Shown here piece after piece: positions 9,308-17,332 of a stretch of 64,000 nucleotides of DNA (the stretch's first letter is position 1; every line of letters starts with the position of its first letter). The translations under genes were made by a program, and so were the position numbers. Under the pieces are notes generated by a model. That model was not told the origin of the DNA. It searched no databases and was given only the letters and a program-made list of their open reading frames with translations. The DNA lies in the NCBI RefSeq assembly GCF_016894345.1, contig NZ_CP069798.1:1075385-1139384 (forward strand), written 5' to 3'. This stretch comes from Paralysiella testudinis (GTDB lineage Bacteria > Pseudomonadota > Gammaproteobacteria > Burkholderiales > Neisseriaceae).

Positions 9308-9377
9308 CGTATAGATTCCCCATTTTGATGCGCACCTTTTCAGCACATTGGTCTTTTCCTTTCGGCCAATGTGCTTT
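9308..9377 (+). terminator. Tandem terminators after protease gene
   Basis: Two hairpins follow the stop codon: aggtgcg...cgcacct and then gcacattgg...ccaatgtgc followed by six T residues (the second at about 9342-9377). The second is a canonical intrinsic terminator. Confidence 0.75.
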
Positions 9378-9430
9378 TTTTATTTAAGCCCGGCAGCGGC
9401 CTGCTGCCTAATCCTGATAAGGAGCCTGTT

Positions 9431-9436
9431 ATGTAA
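9431..9436 (+). other. Start-stop element (ATG TAA) with Shine-Dalgarno
   Basis: A good ribosome site (aaggag, 9419-9424) is followed at normal spacing by ATG directly joined to TAA. It could act as a minimal translated leader, or be the decayed remnant of a gene. Confidence 0.4.
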
Positions 9437-9467
9437 TCCCGCCAACATTATCTTCGCCCCCTGAAAC

Positions 9468-9524
9468 ACCGGCCTTGTGCCGGTATTTTTGTTTCTGCCG
9501 CCTTCCGCTGAAGGCGGTTTTTTT
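9468..9524 (+). terminator. Two hairpin-plus-T-tract elements before ompA-like gene
   Basis: accggc-cttgt-gccggt followed by attttt (9468-9490), then gccgcctt...aaggcggc-like stem followed by seven T (about 9497-9524). They lie directly upstream of the next gene, as at many other ICE genes. Confidence 0.65.
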
Positions 9525-9564
9525 ATGCCTGCAAAAAACAGGCAAAACAACAAAGGAAACGTCT

Positions 9565-10569
9565 ATGACCCAAGCCCCAACCCGCTGCGCTTTGCTGTGT
9601 GCCGGGCTACTGCTGGCCATTGGTTCGGCACAGGCTGCGGATACACCGTTCAGCCCCAAGCCGGTGACTTACGGCTGGCAGGGTGCCGGTAACTACATTA
9701 CCGGCACGCAACTGGCCGGTGTGGAACAGCACATCCGCAGCCACGCCCCCGTAAACGCCGGCAACAACCGCGCCTTTCAAAAAGCCCTGTGCACTCTTGA
9801 TTTGGCCAAACACAGCTATCGTGAAACCAATACCAAAGGCATTACCGAACATCTGGCCGGTGAGGCACTGGCCTTAAGTGCCGCCGCACAGCAAAACGGC
9901 AACCCCGGCCAAATGGCACCTTTGCCCGGTACACCGCGCCGGTTTACTGATCATTGGGCCAAGATCGCCGACCTGAAACAGGCTGTCGACGGCAAACAGT
10001 GTGCAGTCACCCAGTTGGAATGTGCCGAAGTGGCGCTGGCCGGTGCCGAGTATGAAACACAGGAAGGCTATGGCCGCCACCGTAACCACGGCGTTGCTTG
10101 GCTCAAGCAGGCCGAGCAGCTGATGGCCGAAGGTGAGGCCGCTGTGGCTGCCTGCGCGGAACCCGCAGCAGAAAGCAGCGCAGCCGAAACCTTCAGCCTT
10201 GATACCGACACCCTGTTTGCCTTCGGCAGCGCCCGTTTGTCGAGCGACGGCCAACAGCGCATCCATGCTTTTGCCCAACGCCTGCAAGCACATCAACACC
10301 GCATCAGTACCTTGCAGATTAGCGGCCATGCCGACCGCATCGGCAGTGCATCGCTAAACCGAGAACTCTCTGCACAACGCGCCGAAGCCGTGGCGGCCAT
10401 TCTGCGCCGGCACCTGAGTGCTGTTCCTGCCGATCGCATCCACACCGTCGGCAAAGGCAGTAGTGAACCGCTGGTGCAATGTGCCGGCAACAAACCCACC
10501 GCAGCCCTGAAAAGCTGCCTGCAACCCAACCGCCGTGTCACGGTTACCGTGACCGGCGTTTATTCTTAA
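9565..10569 (+). CDS. OmpA-family peptidoglycan-binding protein
   Basis: A 334-residue exported protein: signal peptide (CALLCAGLLLAIGSAQA), a novel middle domain with DUF4398-like helical pattern, and a C-terminal OmpA/MotB domain (SGHADRIGSASLNRELSAQR, then NRRVTVTVTG) that anchors to peptidoglycan. The start is ATG 9565 with aaagga upstream. It sits between two surface autotransporters and precedes the trimeric adhesin by 14 bp, so they are probably co-expressed. It may support envelope attachment of these adhesins, or act as an accessory of the conjugation machine. The specific role is unknown. Confidence 0.85.
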   Translation: MTQAPTRCALLCAGLLLAIGSAQAADTPFSPKPVTYGWQGAGNYITGTQLAGVEQHIRSHAPVNAGNNRAFQKALCTLDLAKHSYRETNTKGITEHLAGEALALSAAAQQNGNPGQMAPLPGTPRRFTDHWAKIADLKQAVDGKQCAVTQLECAEVALAGAEYETQEGYGRHRNHGVAWLKQAEQLMAEGEAAVAACAEPAAESSAAETFSLDTDTLFAFGSARLSSDGQQRIHAFAQRLQAHQHRISTLQISGHADRIGSASLNRELSAQRAEAVAAILRRHLSAVPADRIHTVGKGSSEPLVQCAGNKPTAALKSCLQPNRRVTVTVTGVYS

Positions 10570-10583
10570 ATAAAGGAAATCGT

Positions 10584-12563
10584 ATGAACAAAGCGTATAA
10601 AGTCGTTCGTAACCGTGACGGTCAAATGACCGTTGTTTCGGAACTGGGTAAAACTAAAGGCAAATCTAAAAAAGGCATCGTATTGAATATTATCGGCAGT
10701 GCTTTGCTGTGCTTGCCGCTTGCCGCACAAGCATGGGTACCATCAATAGGAACATCATGTAGTGCAGCGCCAATAGCGGGATTTCAAGGTGCTGTCGGCA
10801 TTGATGGTGTCAATGCAAAAACATGCTTTGCACAAGATAAAAATGGATCATATAACTATGATGTAATTGGACTTAGTGCTGAGACCTTAGCCACACTTGC
10901 CAAGGTGGGTGAACTGGAAAATAAGGTTCAGAACAATGATAACAATGTTAATAATCTAACTGACACGGCAGTAGTGTATGACAGTGCAGATAAAACAAAA
11001 GTAACATTGAATCCTCGCAGCGATCCCGCGACACTGACGAATGTCAAAGACGGTTCCGTTGTGACCGGCAGCAAAGACGCAGTTAACGGCGGCCAACTTT
11101 TTGGTGTTAAAACCACTGCCGACAAAGCAGCAGCGGATGCCGTGGCAGCACAAGCCAGCGCTACAGCAGCCCAAGCTACAGCCAACACCGCCGGCACCAA
11201 GGCCGATGCTGCCCAAGCGGCTGCTACTGCCGCCGATGCCAAAGCAGTAGCCGCAGACGGTAAAGCCACCGCCGCACAAACTGCTGCCGACAAGGCCGCA
11301 GCCGATGCAGCCAAGGCGCAGACTACTGCCAACACGGCCAATACCAAAGCCGATAAAAACACCGCCGATATTGCCACTTTGCAAGACGGTGACAAGTTCA
11401 ATGTGAAATACGACAGCTTGGCCAAAGACAAGGTGACTTTGGGTGGTGTTGGCGGCACCACAGTGGCCGGTGTTAAAAATGCGGCGCTGGCTGCCGGCAG
11501 CACCGAAGCGGTTAACGGTGCACAGTTGTTTGACACCAATCAGCGCGTTGCCGCCAACAGCCGCCGCATTACCATCAATGAAGGCAATATCCAGTCCATC
11601 ATCAACGGTGAAAAAGGCTTGGTGCAAACCGATGGCCAAACCACCACGGTGGATAAAGCCGGTACGGCCACTACAGTGGCGTTGGCCGGGGTGAATGGCG
11701 ACCGTACAGTCAGTGGTGTAAAAGCCGGTACTTTGGCTGCAGGCAGTAACGAAGCAGTTAACGGTGCCCAGTTGTTTGACACCAATCAGAAAGTGGCCGA
11801 CAACAGCCGCCGTATCACAGTGAACGAAAGCAAACTGACCAATCTGGACGGTAAAACCGATAAGCTGGGTGAATCGACTGCGGCCAATCTGGGCGGCGGT
11901 GCGGCCTACAATCAGGCCACCGGCACCGTATCGGCTCCGAGCTACACCGTTGCCGGCGGCAAGCACAACAATGTGGGTTCGGCTTTTGCTGCTGTTGACG
12001 GCAAACTGACCCAACATGGCAACCAAATCACCAATCTGGATCGACGTGTTACCGTGAACGAAGGTGATATCCAGTCCATCATCAAAGGTGAAAAAGGCTT
12101 GGTGCAAACCGATGGCCAAACCACCACCATTGATAAGGCCGGTACTTCTACGGTCATCAATGTGGCCGGTGCCAGCGGTGACCGCGTTATCACCGGGGTG
12201 GCTAATGGTAGTGCGCCCAATGATGCCATCAACAAAGGCCAATTTGATACTGCCATTGATAAACTGGTGGTGGATAACAACGGGCGCTTTGATCAGCTCT
12301 CCGAGCGCATCGATGCCAACCGTAAATCCGCATCTCAAGGTATTGCTGCGGCAATGGCGATGGACATTGAATACCCAGAGCAACATCCGGGTGAATGGGC
12401 AGCCGGTGTCGGCATGGGTACGTATGACGGCCAGACTTCTTTGGGCATGGGTGTCAACTACCTGTCGCGCAGCGGCAAGTTCAAAGTGTTCGGCGGTTTT
12501 GGCCAAGCATTAACATCCGGCAGTCGCCCGGCAGCCAAAGCCGGTATCGGTTTTGTGTTTTAA
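10584..12563 (+). CDS. Trimeric autotransporter adhesin (YadA-like)
   Basis: This 659-residue protein begins with an extended signal peptide (MNKAYKVVRNRDGQMTVVSE) characteristic of large autotransporters. A short AT-rich N-terminal passenger (about 10740-11030) is followed by repeated YadA stalk/neck motifs (AVNGGQLF, then AVNGAQLF twice), an Ala-rich heptad coiled coil (KAAADAVAAQASATAAQ...) and a C-terminal four-strand YadA anchor ending GIGFVF. Two near-identical internal repeats (about 11560-11670 and 12040-12150) encode GEKGLVQTDGQTTT. The ATG at 10584 has aaaggaaat upstream. It is an adhesin, likely host- or cell-contact-directed, and it could also aid mating contact. Confidence 0.93.
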   Translation: MNKAYKVVRNRDGQMTVVSELGKTKGKSKKGIVLNIIGSALLCLPLAAQAWVPSIGTSCSAAPIAGFQGAVGIDGVNAKTCFAQDKNGSYNYDVIGLSAETLATLAKVGELENKVQNNDNNVNNLTDTAVVYDSADKTKVTLNPRSDPATLTNVKDGSVVTGSKDAVNGGQLFGVKTTADKAAADAVAAQASATAAQATANTAGTKADAAQAAATAADAKAVAADGKATAAQTAADKAAADAAKAQTTANTANTKADKNTADIATLQDGDKFNVKYDSLAKDKVTLGGVGGTTVAGVKNAALAAGSTEAVNGAQLFDTNQRVAANSRRITINEGNIQSIINGEKGLVQTDGQTTTVDKAGTATTVALAGVNGDRTVSGVKAGTLAAGSNEAVNGAQLFDTNQKVADNSRRITVNESKLTNLDGKTDKLGESTAANLGGGAAYNQATGTVSAPSYTVAGGKHNNVGSAFAAVDGKLTQHGNQITNLDRRVTVNEGDIQSIIKGEKGLVQTDGQTTTIDKAGTSTVINVAGASGDRVITGVANGSAPNDAINKGQFDTAIDKLVVDNNGRFDQLSERIDANRKSASQGIAAAMAMDIEYPEQHPGEWAAGVGMGTYDGQTSLGMGVNYLSRSGKFKVFGGFGQALTSGSRPAAKAGIGFVF

Positions 12564-12582
12564 ATAGCGTTACCACCCTTAA

Positions 12583-12607
12583 CCCTTCGCTGCGGCGGAG
12601 GGTTTTT
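12583..12607 (+). terminator. Terminator after adhesin gene
   Basis: ccctt-cgctgcggcgg-aaggg-like stem (cccttcgctgcggcggaggg) followed by six T, 20 bp after the adhesin stop codon. Confidence 0.75.
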
Positions 12608-12691
12608 TCCCGGGCGGGTTGGGCACAGCCTGTCCGGGAAAGAACAGTCACCCTTTCTGAGACCATCTTGAATAAAACAAAGGAGTAACTC

Positions 12692-13184
12692 ATGCAAAAC
12701 AATCAAATACCGGCCAATGAAATGGCCAATGTGATGCAGCAGATACACGTACTGATGGCGAAATACTATCCCGGCCGGGTTTTTGACCCACATGAAATCC
12801 AACAACAGCAGCCTCGGTTTGAAGCTGTTTTTTTTTGATGAATATGCCCAAGCCTGTTTGAATTCCGCCCGTGGCAGCTACCATCTCCACGGGCTGTCAT
12901 ATCCTTATACCGATGCCTACTTATTGCCCTTCATCGGCTGGATGGCAGTGCACACAAACGGGCAGGCTGCAATGCCGAAAAAAAACGGCTTTGGTTCACA
13001 CCGGGATTTGCCTGAGGGTTTGTGCCGGTGGCATGTGTTTGCCGGGGACAATAGATGCCCTGTGTATACCCTCGCAGATTCAATAGCAGCCTCCAATGAA
13101 TTTGCCCGGCAGTGCCGGCAAAGCGGTTCACTTTTGGGTGTGACCGGTAACCCTATGCAGGCAAACAGGCACGATGAGCACTGA
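12692..13184 (+). pseudogene. ICE small protein family, frameshifted at T9 tract (paralogue of 14355 gene)
   Basis: ATG 12692 with a strong Shine-Dalgarno (aaaggag) opens a frame reading ...QQQPRFEAVFF and stopping at 12837. The continuation DEYAQACLNSARGSYHLHGL runs in another frame to 13184. The break lies in a run of nine T (12828-12836); eight T would restore one frame. The paralogue at 14355-14690 keeps the corresponding FEAAFF...LAFAGWLAC in one frame, which supports this reading. The T tract also forms the tail of a hairpin, so it could be a phase-variable or transcriptional-slippage site instead of a simple mutation. Function unknown. Confidence 0.65.
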
Positions 13185-13260
13185 TAATCCAAATAATCTG
13201 AATCAACATCGACATCGATTGAATCTATTCAATATCCGTATTGATAAACAAGGGGTTTCC

Positions 13261-13755
13261 ATGTGGCGTTATGTGTTGGCCATATTCTGGCTTTGCGCTT
13301 ATTTTTCAGCACCGGCAACAGCCGCTCCTTCAGGCAGCCTGAAAGACACCCGGCTTAATTGCCGGGTGGTTGGCATCAGTGATGGTGACACCATCACCTG
13401 TCTGGCTGCCGCCACACCGCACCGCATCCGCCTAGCCGGTATTGATGCGCCGGAAAGCAAACAGGCATACGGTCGGCGGGCAAAACAGGCTTTGTCACAA
13501 TACATTTACCGGCGGAATGTGTATATCCGCATCAGCGATACTGACCGTTACGGCCGTTTGGTCGGTACGGTTTATCTGGATGGCAGCGACATCAACCGGC
13601 AGATGATTGCCGCCGGTTGGGCATGGGCATACCGCCGCTATGCCGGTGCCGATTATATTAACGCCGAAGCAACTGCCCGCCGTCAAAAGCGCGGTTTGTG
13701 GCAGGATGCCAATCCGGTGTACCCGCAAGACTTCCGCCACCAGCGCCCAGAATAA
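13261..13755 (+). CDS. Secreted thermonuclease-like nuclease (SNase fold)
   Basis: A 164-residue protein with an N-terminal signal peptide (WRYVLAIFWLCAYFSAPATA) and one staphylococcal-nuclease domain: VVGISDGDTI, RIRLAGIDAPE (first catalytic Arg and Asp) and DRYGRLVG (Asp/Arg of the second active-site strand). It should cleave DNA or RNA in the periplasm or outside the cell using calcium. The start is ATG 13261, preceded by aaggggtttcc. Comparable nucleases are common on conjugative elements. A DNA uptake sequence lies within the coding region near 13326. Confidence 0.9.
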   Translation: MWRYVLAIFWLCAYFSAPATAAPSGSLKDTRLNCRVVGISDGDTITCLAAATPHRIRLAGIDAPESKQAYGRRAKQALSQYIYRRNVYIRISDTDRYGRLVGTVYLDGSDINRQMIAAGWAWAYRRYAGADYINAEATARRQKRGLWQDANPVYPQDFRHQRPE

Positions 13756-13789
13756 GCTATAATAAATTCATTCAAAAAGGAATTAAGTC

Positions 13790-13987
13790 ATGAATACCGC
13801 TTTAAAACTTGATCCGTTGATTTCCGAATTTGAAACCGATTCTGCGGCCGCAGAGTATGACTACTGGCTCCGCGCCAAAGTCGAAAAATCAATGACCGAC
13901 ACCAAGCCTAACCGCTCGCATGATGAAGCAATCGCATTTGTCCGCGCAGAGCTTGAGCGTAGGAAGGTCGCGCGTGCTGGCCGTTGA
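13790..13987 (+). CDS. ParD/RelB-type antitoxin
   Basis: A 65-residue protein with the family pattern LISEFETDSAAAEYDYWLRAKVEKS then SHDEAIAFVRAELERR, typical of antitoxins paired with ParE/RelE toxins. It has aaaggaattaagtc before ATG 13790. It overlaps the toxin frame by 14 bp. It likely represses its own promoter; a small A/T-rich promoter lies upstream. The partner toxin carries a stop codon, so this antitoxin may now be an orphan. Confidence 0.8.
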   Translation: MNTALKLDPLISEFETDSAAAEYDYWLRAKVEKSMTDTKPNRSHDEAIAFVRAELERRKVARAGR

Positions 13988-14252
13988 GTGGAAAGATGCT
14001 GCTGTGTGGGACTTAATCTAAATCGTTGATTATATTGCCCAAAATAATCCGATTGCAGCATCTGAAATGGAGCGGTTGCTGTTTGAATCAGCAGAACGGT
14101 TATCAGAAAACCCTTACTCGAATCGTGTTGGGAAAGTACCCGGCACCCGCGAAAAAATTCCGCATCCGAACTACATTATCGTTTACCGCATAACACCGGG
14201 CAAAGTAGAAATTTTGAACGTGGTTCACAGTAGAAAAAATTACCCGAACTGA
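13974..14252 (+). pseudogene. ParE-type toxin interrupted by in-frame stop
   Basis: Translation from GTG 13974 gives VLAVEWKDAAVWDLI, then TAA at 14019-14021, then IVDYIAQNNPIAASEMERLL...NYIIVYRITPGKVEILNVVHSRKNYPN. Both parts are collinear with ParE (W..A..DL..I.DYIA..NP; the C-terminal YR...I.V..V.H.R). A single C-to-T or G-to-T change would explain the stop. Downstream re-initiation would lack the first helix. The toxin is therefore predicted inactive. A hairpin with T tract follows at 14260-14286. Confidence 0.85.
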
Positions 14253-14259
14253 CCATAAA

Positions 14260-14286
14260 AACCGCTGCTTCTCTCAGCGGTTTTTT
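14260..14286 (+). terminator. Terminator after ParDE
   Basis: accgctg-cttctct-cagcggt stem followed by six T. Confidence 0.8.
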
Positions 14287-14354
14287 ATTGTGCATTGCGG
14301 TGAGCAAAAAAATAAACACAACCTTAAAACCCCTCATTCTCACAGGCAAATAAC

Positions 14355-14690
14355 ATGATTCCAACGCCCATCGCGATGGCAGCGCTAATGCAGACGCTGG
14401 CACCGCCGCAAATCGAACAACAACGGCCTCAATTTGAGGCCGCTTTTTTTACCGGTGAATGGCAAATGCCCTTGGGTGACGATGCCGAAAGCACCGCCGA
14501 CCGACAATACCGGCGCCAAAGCTTGCATTACCGACTGGCCTTTGCCGGTTGGCTGGCCTGTGCGGTTGCCGGCGGCAAATTACACCCCGCGCAGGCCACG
14601 GCAGCACCATTGCCGCCCAAAAAACCTGACTGCGCCATTCGGGCGCGCGCCCTTGCTGCTGCGGGTGTGGTATACAAGCCGGCGGAATAG
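14355..14690 (+). CDS. Hypothetical ICE protein with terminator inside its coding sequence
   Basis: A 111-residue protein, paralogous to the broken gene at 12692 (shared [PR]xFEA[AV]FF and a later GW[LM]A segment). The start at ATG 14355 lacks a clear Shine-Dalgarno. Codons 23-32 form a perfect 7-bp hairpin (cggcctc/gaggccg) followed by seven T (14424-14450), so transcription would normally stop inside the gene. A later ATG at 14466 (MPLGDDAE) would start after the hairpin. Function unknown. No membrane segments beyond a weak hydrophobic stretch (LAFAGWLACAVAGG). Confidence 0.6.
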   Translation: MIPTPIAMAALMQTLAPPQIEQQRPQFEAAFFTGEWQMPLGDDAESTADRQYRRQSLHYRLAFAGWLACAVAGGKLHPAQATAAPLPPKKPDCAIRARALAAAGVVYKPAE

Positions 14691-14719
14691 TATCTGTTCC
14701 GGTGCCGTTAAAGCCAAAA

Positions 14720-15106
14720 TCATTGAGTATCCGGCAGTGCCGTATCCGCTTCATTATCCGATGCCACCACCGCTTCAATACGGGTATTCATTTCTGCCCA
14801 AAATGCATCATGCGAACCCGATTCGTCAGCGGCGGTGGCCAAATAAAAGTCATCAATATGGGTCACCAGATTTTTAAGCAATTCGGCCTTGCTGCCATCC
14901 ATTTTGGCGGTGGCCAACAGTTCCAGTAGGAATAACGACAGCTTGTCCAAAAACCGGTGGGTGGCTTTCTGCTGCTGCTTCAGTTGTTCGATATCGTCGC
15001 GCACCGCTAAAAGCTGTGTCAAAAAATCAATGCCTGCCTCAGTAAATTTATCGTTTTGGCTCTTTTGGCTCATTTTATTCTCATCCCTGTTTTTATCATC
15101 AGTCAT
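14720..15106 (-). CDS. Hypothetical coiled-coil protein
   Basis: A 128-residue acidic protein on the minus strand with heptad-like segments (LLAVRDDIEQLKQQQKATHRF, LDKLSLFLLELLATAKM). An alternative start at the second Met (15073, MSQKSQND) has the better upstream sequence (gggatgag). It is divergent from ssb, with starts 22-55 bp apart, so the two may share a regulatory region. No family recognised. Confidence 0.55.
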   Translation of the reverse strand: MTDDKNRDENKMSQKSQNDKFTEAGIDFLTQLLAVRDDIEQLKQQQKATHRFLDKLSLFLLELLATAKMDGSKAELLKNLVTHIDDFYLATAADESGSHDAFWAEMNTRIEAVVASDNEADTALPDTQ

Positions 15107-15127
15107 CTCATCATTCAGGAATTTATT

Positions 15128-15556
15128 ATGACCCCATTCTTCAACCGCATCACCGTGATGGGCTTATTGGGTAAAACCCCCGAATTACGCTACCTGAACG
15201 ACGGCACCGCCGCCACCAGCGTCAACATCGCCTATTCTGAAAAATACCGTGACCGCCACAACGGCGAATATGTTGAAAAAACCGAATGGTTTGTGGCACT
15301 GCTGTATGGCAATCAGGCCGAAACCGTTTGCCGGCTGATGAATGCCGGCGACGGCATCCAAGTGCACGGCAAAATGCGCTCCCGCCACTATACCGACAAA
15401 ACCGGCACGCCGCGCACCACTTGGGAAATTCTGGCCGATTCGGTGCAGATGATTGCCTTACGTACCCCTAAAACAGATAACGCAGCCGCTGCTGATGTCG
15501 TGACACAACCGGCGATGCCGGGGCAGCGACCAAGCAGTTTGAGTGAATGTTTGTAA
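15128..15556 (+). CDS. ssb: Single-stranded DNA-binding protein
   Basis: A 142-residue protein with the OB-fold ssb pattern: FNRITVMGLLGKTPELRYL, SVNIAYSEKYRDRHNGEYVEKTEWF, and a Thr/Pro/Gln C-terminal tail. The tail ends SLSECL rather than the classic acidic DDDIPF tip, as in many plasmid Ssb proteins. It would coat transferred single strands after conjugation. The start is ATG 15128 (MTPFFNRI). Confidence 0.93.
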   Translation: MTPFFNRITVMGLLGKTPELRYLNDGTAATSVNIAYSEKYRDRHNGEYVEKTEWFVALLYGNQAETVCRLMNAGDGIQVHGKMRSRHYTDKTGTPRTTWEILADSVQMIALRTPKTDNAAAADVVTQPAMPGQRPSSLSECL

Positions 15557-15670
15557 GGTGTGGCCGGCAATCATTGATATGATTAAACTTGACTTTACCG
15601 TGCACCGGTGTAATATATATCCTCAAGAGATATACATTAAGAAATGTAGATTATAAATAAGGAGATAACA

Positions 15671-15898
15671 ATGCAGGCATCTATTTTTAAGAGCAATAAA
15701 AGCCAAGCTGTACGCCTACCGAAACAGGTCGCTTTCCCCGAAGAGGTAAAACGGGTGGAGGTAGTGGTTATTGGACGTACACGTGTGCTGATGCCTGCGG
15801 ATGAGGTTTGGGATACTTGGTTTGCAGCATCCCCGGTTCCTGATGATTTTATGAGTGAACGGGCGCAGCCGGCAGCACAAGAACGGGATGCTTTGTAA
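15671..15898 (+). CDS. vapB: VapB-type antitoxin (AbrB fold)
   Basis: A 75-residue protein beginning MQASIFKSNKSQAVRLPKQVAFP, the swapped-hairpin AbrB/VapB DNA-binding fold, with a C-terminal toxin-binding tail. It has aaggagataaca before ATG 15671, and its stop overlaps the toxin start (TAATG). A dyad in the upstream A/T-rich promoter (tatatcctcaagagatata, about 15616-15634) is a candidate operator. Confidence 0.9.
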   Translation: MQASIFKSNKSQAVRLPKQVAFPEEVKRVEVVVIGRTRVLMPADEVWDTWFAASPVPDDFMSERAQPAAQERDAL

Positions 15899-16305
15899 TG
15901 CTGAAATATATGCTGGACACTAATATCTGCATCTACACCATGAAAAATAAGCCTGAAGAAGTGCGCCAAGCCTTTAACCTGCATCACACGCAAATGTGCA
16001 TCAGTTCGGTGGTGTTGATGGAATTGGTATTCGGTGCTGAAAAATCAGCACGGGCGCAAGAAGCATTTGCGGCTGTGGAAGGTTTTGCGGCTAGGATGAT
16101 GGTACTGGATTTTGATGAAGCCGCCGCATACCACACCGGACAAATCCGCGCCGAACTGAAAAAGGCCGGCAAACCGATTGGTAGTTACGACTGCATGATT
16201 GCAGGACATGCCCGTAGCCGGGGTTTAATCGTGGTCAGCAATAATTTAAGGGAATTTGACTGTATTTCGGGATTAAGAACTGAAAATTGGGTGGCTGCAC
16301 AATAA
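15898..16305 (+). CDS. vapC: VapC-type PIN-domain RNase toxin
   Basis: A 135-residue PIN-domain ribonuclease of the VapC/FitB type. Acidic residues are at MLDTN (Asp6), SSVVLMELVFG (Glu), and SYDCMIAGHA (Asp), followed by GLIVVSNNLREF (Asn/Glu). It would cleave initiator tRNA or similar RNA unless bound by VapB. The gene overlaps vapB by one base, and the module looks intact. Confidence 0.92.
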   Translation: MLKYMLDTNICIYTMKNKPEEVRQAFNLHHTQMCISSVVLMELVFGAEKSARAQEAFAAVEGFAARMMVLDFDEAAAYHTGQIRAELKKAGKPIGSYDCMIAGHARSRGLIVVSNNLREFDCISGLRTENWVAAQ

Positions 16306-16356
16306 GATTGCAAGTTAGCTAGCCCCTGAAATCCGTACTTTATCTTTAAATACCCA

Positions 16357-16432
16357 CCCCACCGCATCCACCCGATGCGGTTTTTTTATGGGAGTCCGCC
16401 ATGAACAATAAAATCGCCCCCGCCTTACTCTT
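16357..16432 (+). repeat. Left copy of 76-bp direct repeat with truncated virD4 start
   Basis: This 76-bp stretch (hairpin accgcat...atgcggt, T tract, Shine-Dalgarno gggag and the first codons MNNKIAPALL) is identical to 17333-17408, the true start of virD4. After the repeat the frame ends in LFVC and TAA at 16439. The TacAT module lies between the copies, so the virD4 front end was duplicated when the module arrived. Confidence 0.9.
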
Positions 16433-16462
16433 TGTGTGTTAAGTGTAAAGTTGGTGCTGCTT

Positions 16463-16491
16463 GAATTGTACGGCTAATTACCGTACAATTC
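16463..16491. promoter_or_regulatory. Palindromic operator of TacAT module 1
   Basis: gaattgtacgg-ctaatta-ccgtacaattc, an 11-bp perfect dyad in the promoter 40 bp before the antitoxin. A similar dyad (agtacgga/tccgtact) lies before the second TacAT module at 30700. Confidence 0.75.
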
Positions 16492-16531
16492 AGATGTGAT
16501 ACATTACATTCATGTAGATTAAGGAAAAATA

Positions 16532-16807
16532 ATGGCCACATTAGCCAATGCCCGTCTTGAAGCGCGGGTAAGTAAAGACATACATGCAATGCTGAAACGG
16601 GCTGCCGAGTTGGAAGGGCGTAGCTTGAGTGACTTTGTCATCAGTGCAGCGCAGGCAGCTGCACAAAAAACCATTTCCGAAACGGAAGTATTGCAGTTGT
16701 CAATACGCGATCAGCATTTATTTGCTGAGGCGTTAATACAACCGCCACAACATAATGAAGCTTTGCAGCGTGCTTTTCTGCATCATACCCAATTGCTGGC
16801 CGAATAA
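16532..16807 (+). CDS. tacA: TacA-type antitoxin (DUF1778, ribbon-helix-helix)
   Basis: A 91-residue antitoxin with the DUF1778 signature: NARLEARVSKDIHAMLKRAAELEGRSLSDFVISAAQAAA. The N-terminal RHH binds the operator at 16463, and the C terminus wraps the GNAT toxin. aaggaaaaata precedes ATG 16532, and the toxin starts 3 bp after the stop. The module lies between the two copies of the 76-bp repeat. Confidence 0.9.
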   Translation: MATLANARLEARVSKDIHAMLKRAAELEGRSLSDFVISAAQAAAQKTISETEVLQLSIRDQHLFAEALIQPPQHNEALQRAFLHHTQLLAE

Positions 16808-16809
16808 TA

Positions 16810-17316
16810 ATGGCCTTATCTGTTCCTGAATACCGCATTTTGCCTTTTGATACTGCTTTGGATCGTAAAGCGTTCTGCTGCGATATCGAAGTGCTTAACC
16901 ATTATCTGCAAACTCAGGTTTCACAAGATATTAAGCGGCGTATAGCAGCCTGTTTTATGGTGGTAACGACACAGCAGCAGATTGCAGGTTACTATACTCT
17001 TGCTTCCACCAGTGTTGCATTGACTGATTTGCCGGAAACCATGCGCAAAAAACTGCCTCGTTATCCTTCTGTGCCGGCAGTATTGATGGGCAGGCTGGCC
17101 ATTGACCGCAAGCATACGGGCAAACATTTAGGCAGCGCACTGCTGGCAGATGGTTTACTAAGAGCAGCTTCATCTGAAATTGCAGCCTATGCTTTGGTGG
17201 TTGATGCCAAAGACGATAGGGCTGTGGCGTTTTACCGTCATTTCGGATTTATTTCTTTTACAGAAAAGACAGATAAATTATTTTATCCGTTGGCCAATGT
17301 TGGCAAAGCTTGCTGA
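16810..17316 (+). CDS. tacT: TacT-type GNAT acetyltransferase toxin
   Basis: A 168-residue GNAT toxin that would acetylate aminoacyl-tRNA. Family marks: CCDIEVLNHYLQTQVSQDIKRR, a middle YYTLASTSVAL strand, the acetyl-CoA loop in LGSALLADGLLRA preceded by GRLAIDRKHTGKHLG, and the C-terminal AVAFYRHFGF with the catalytic Tyr. It appears complete. It is paired with the DUF1778 antitoxin just upstream. Confidence 0.9.
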   Translation: MALSVPEYRILPFDTALDRKAFCCDIEVLNHYLQTQVSQDIKRRIAACFMVVTTQQQIAGYYTLASTSVALTDLPETMRKKLPRYPSVPAVLMGRLAIDRKHTGKHLGSALLADGLLRAASSEIAAYALVVDAKDDRAVAFYRHFGFISFTEKTDKLFYPLANVGKAC

Positions 17317-17332
17317 ACATTCATACTACCAC

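Noticed and set aside
10956..12506. 516-codon frame antisense to the trimeric adhesin
   Set aside because: It mirrors the repetitive GC-rich stalk codons, has no ribosome site or family, and the + strand gene is certain.
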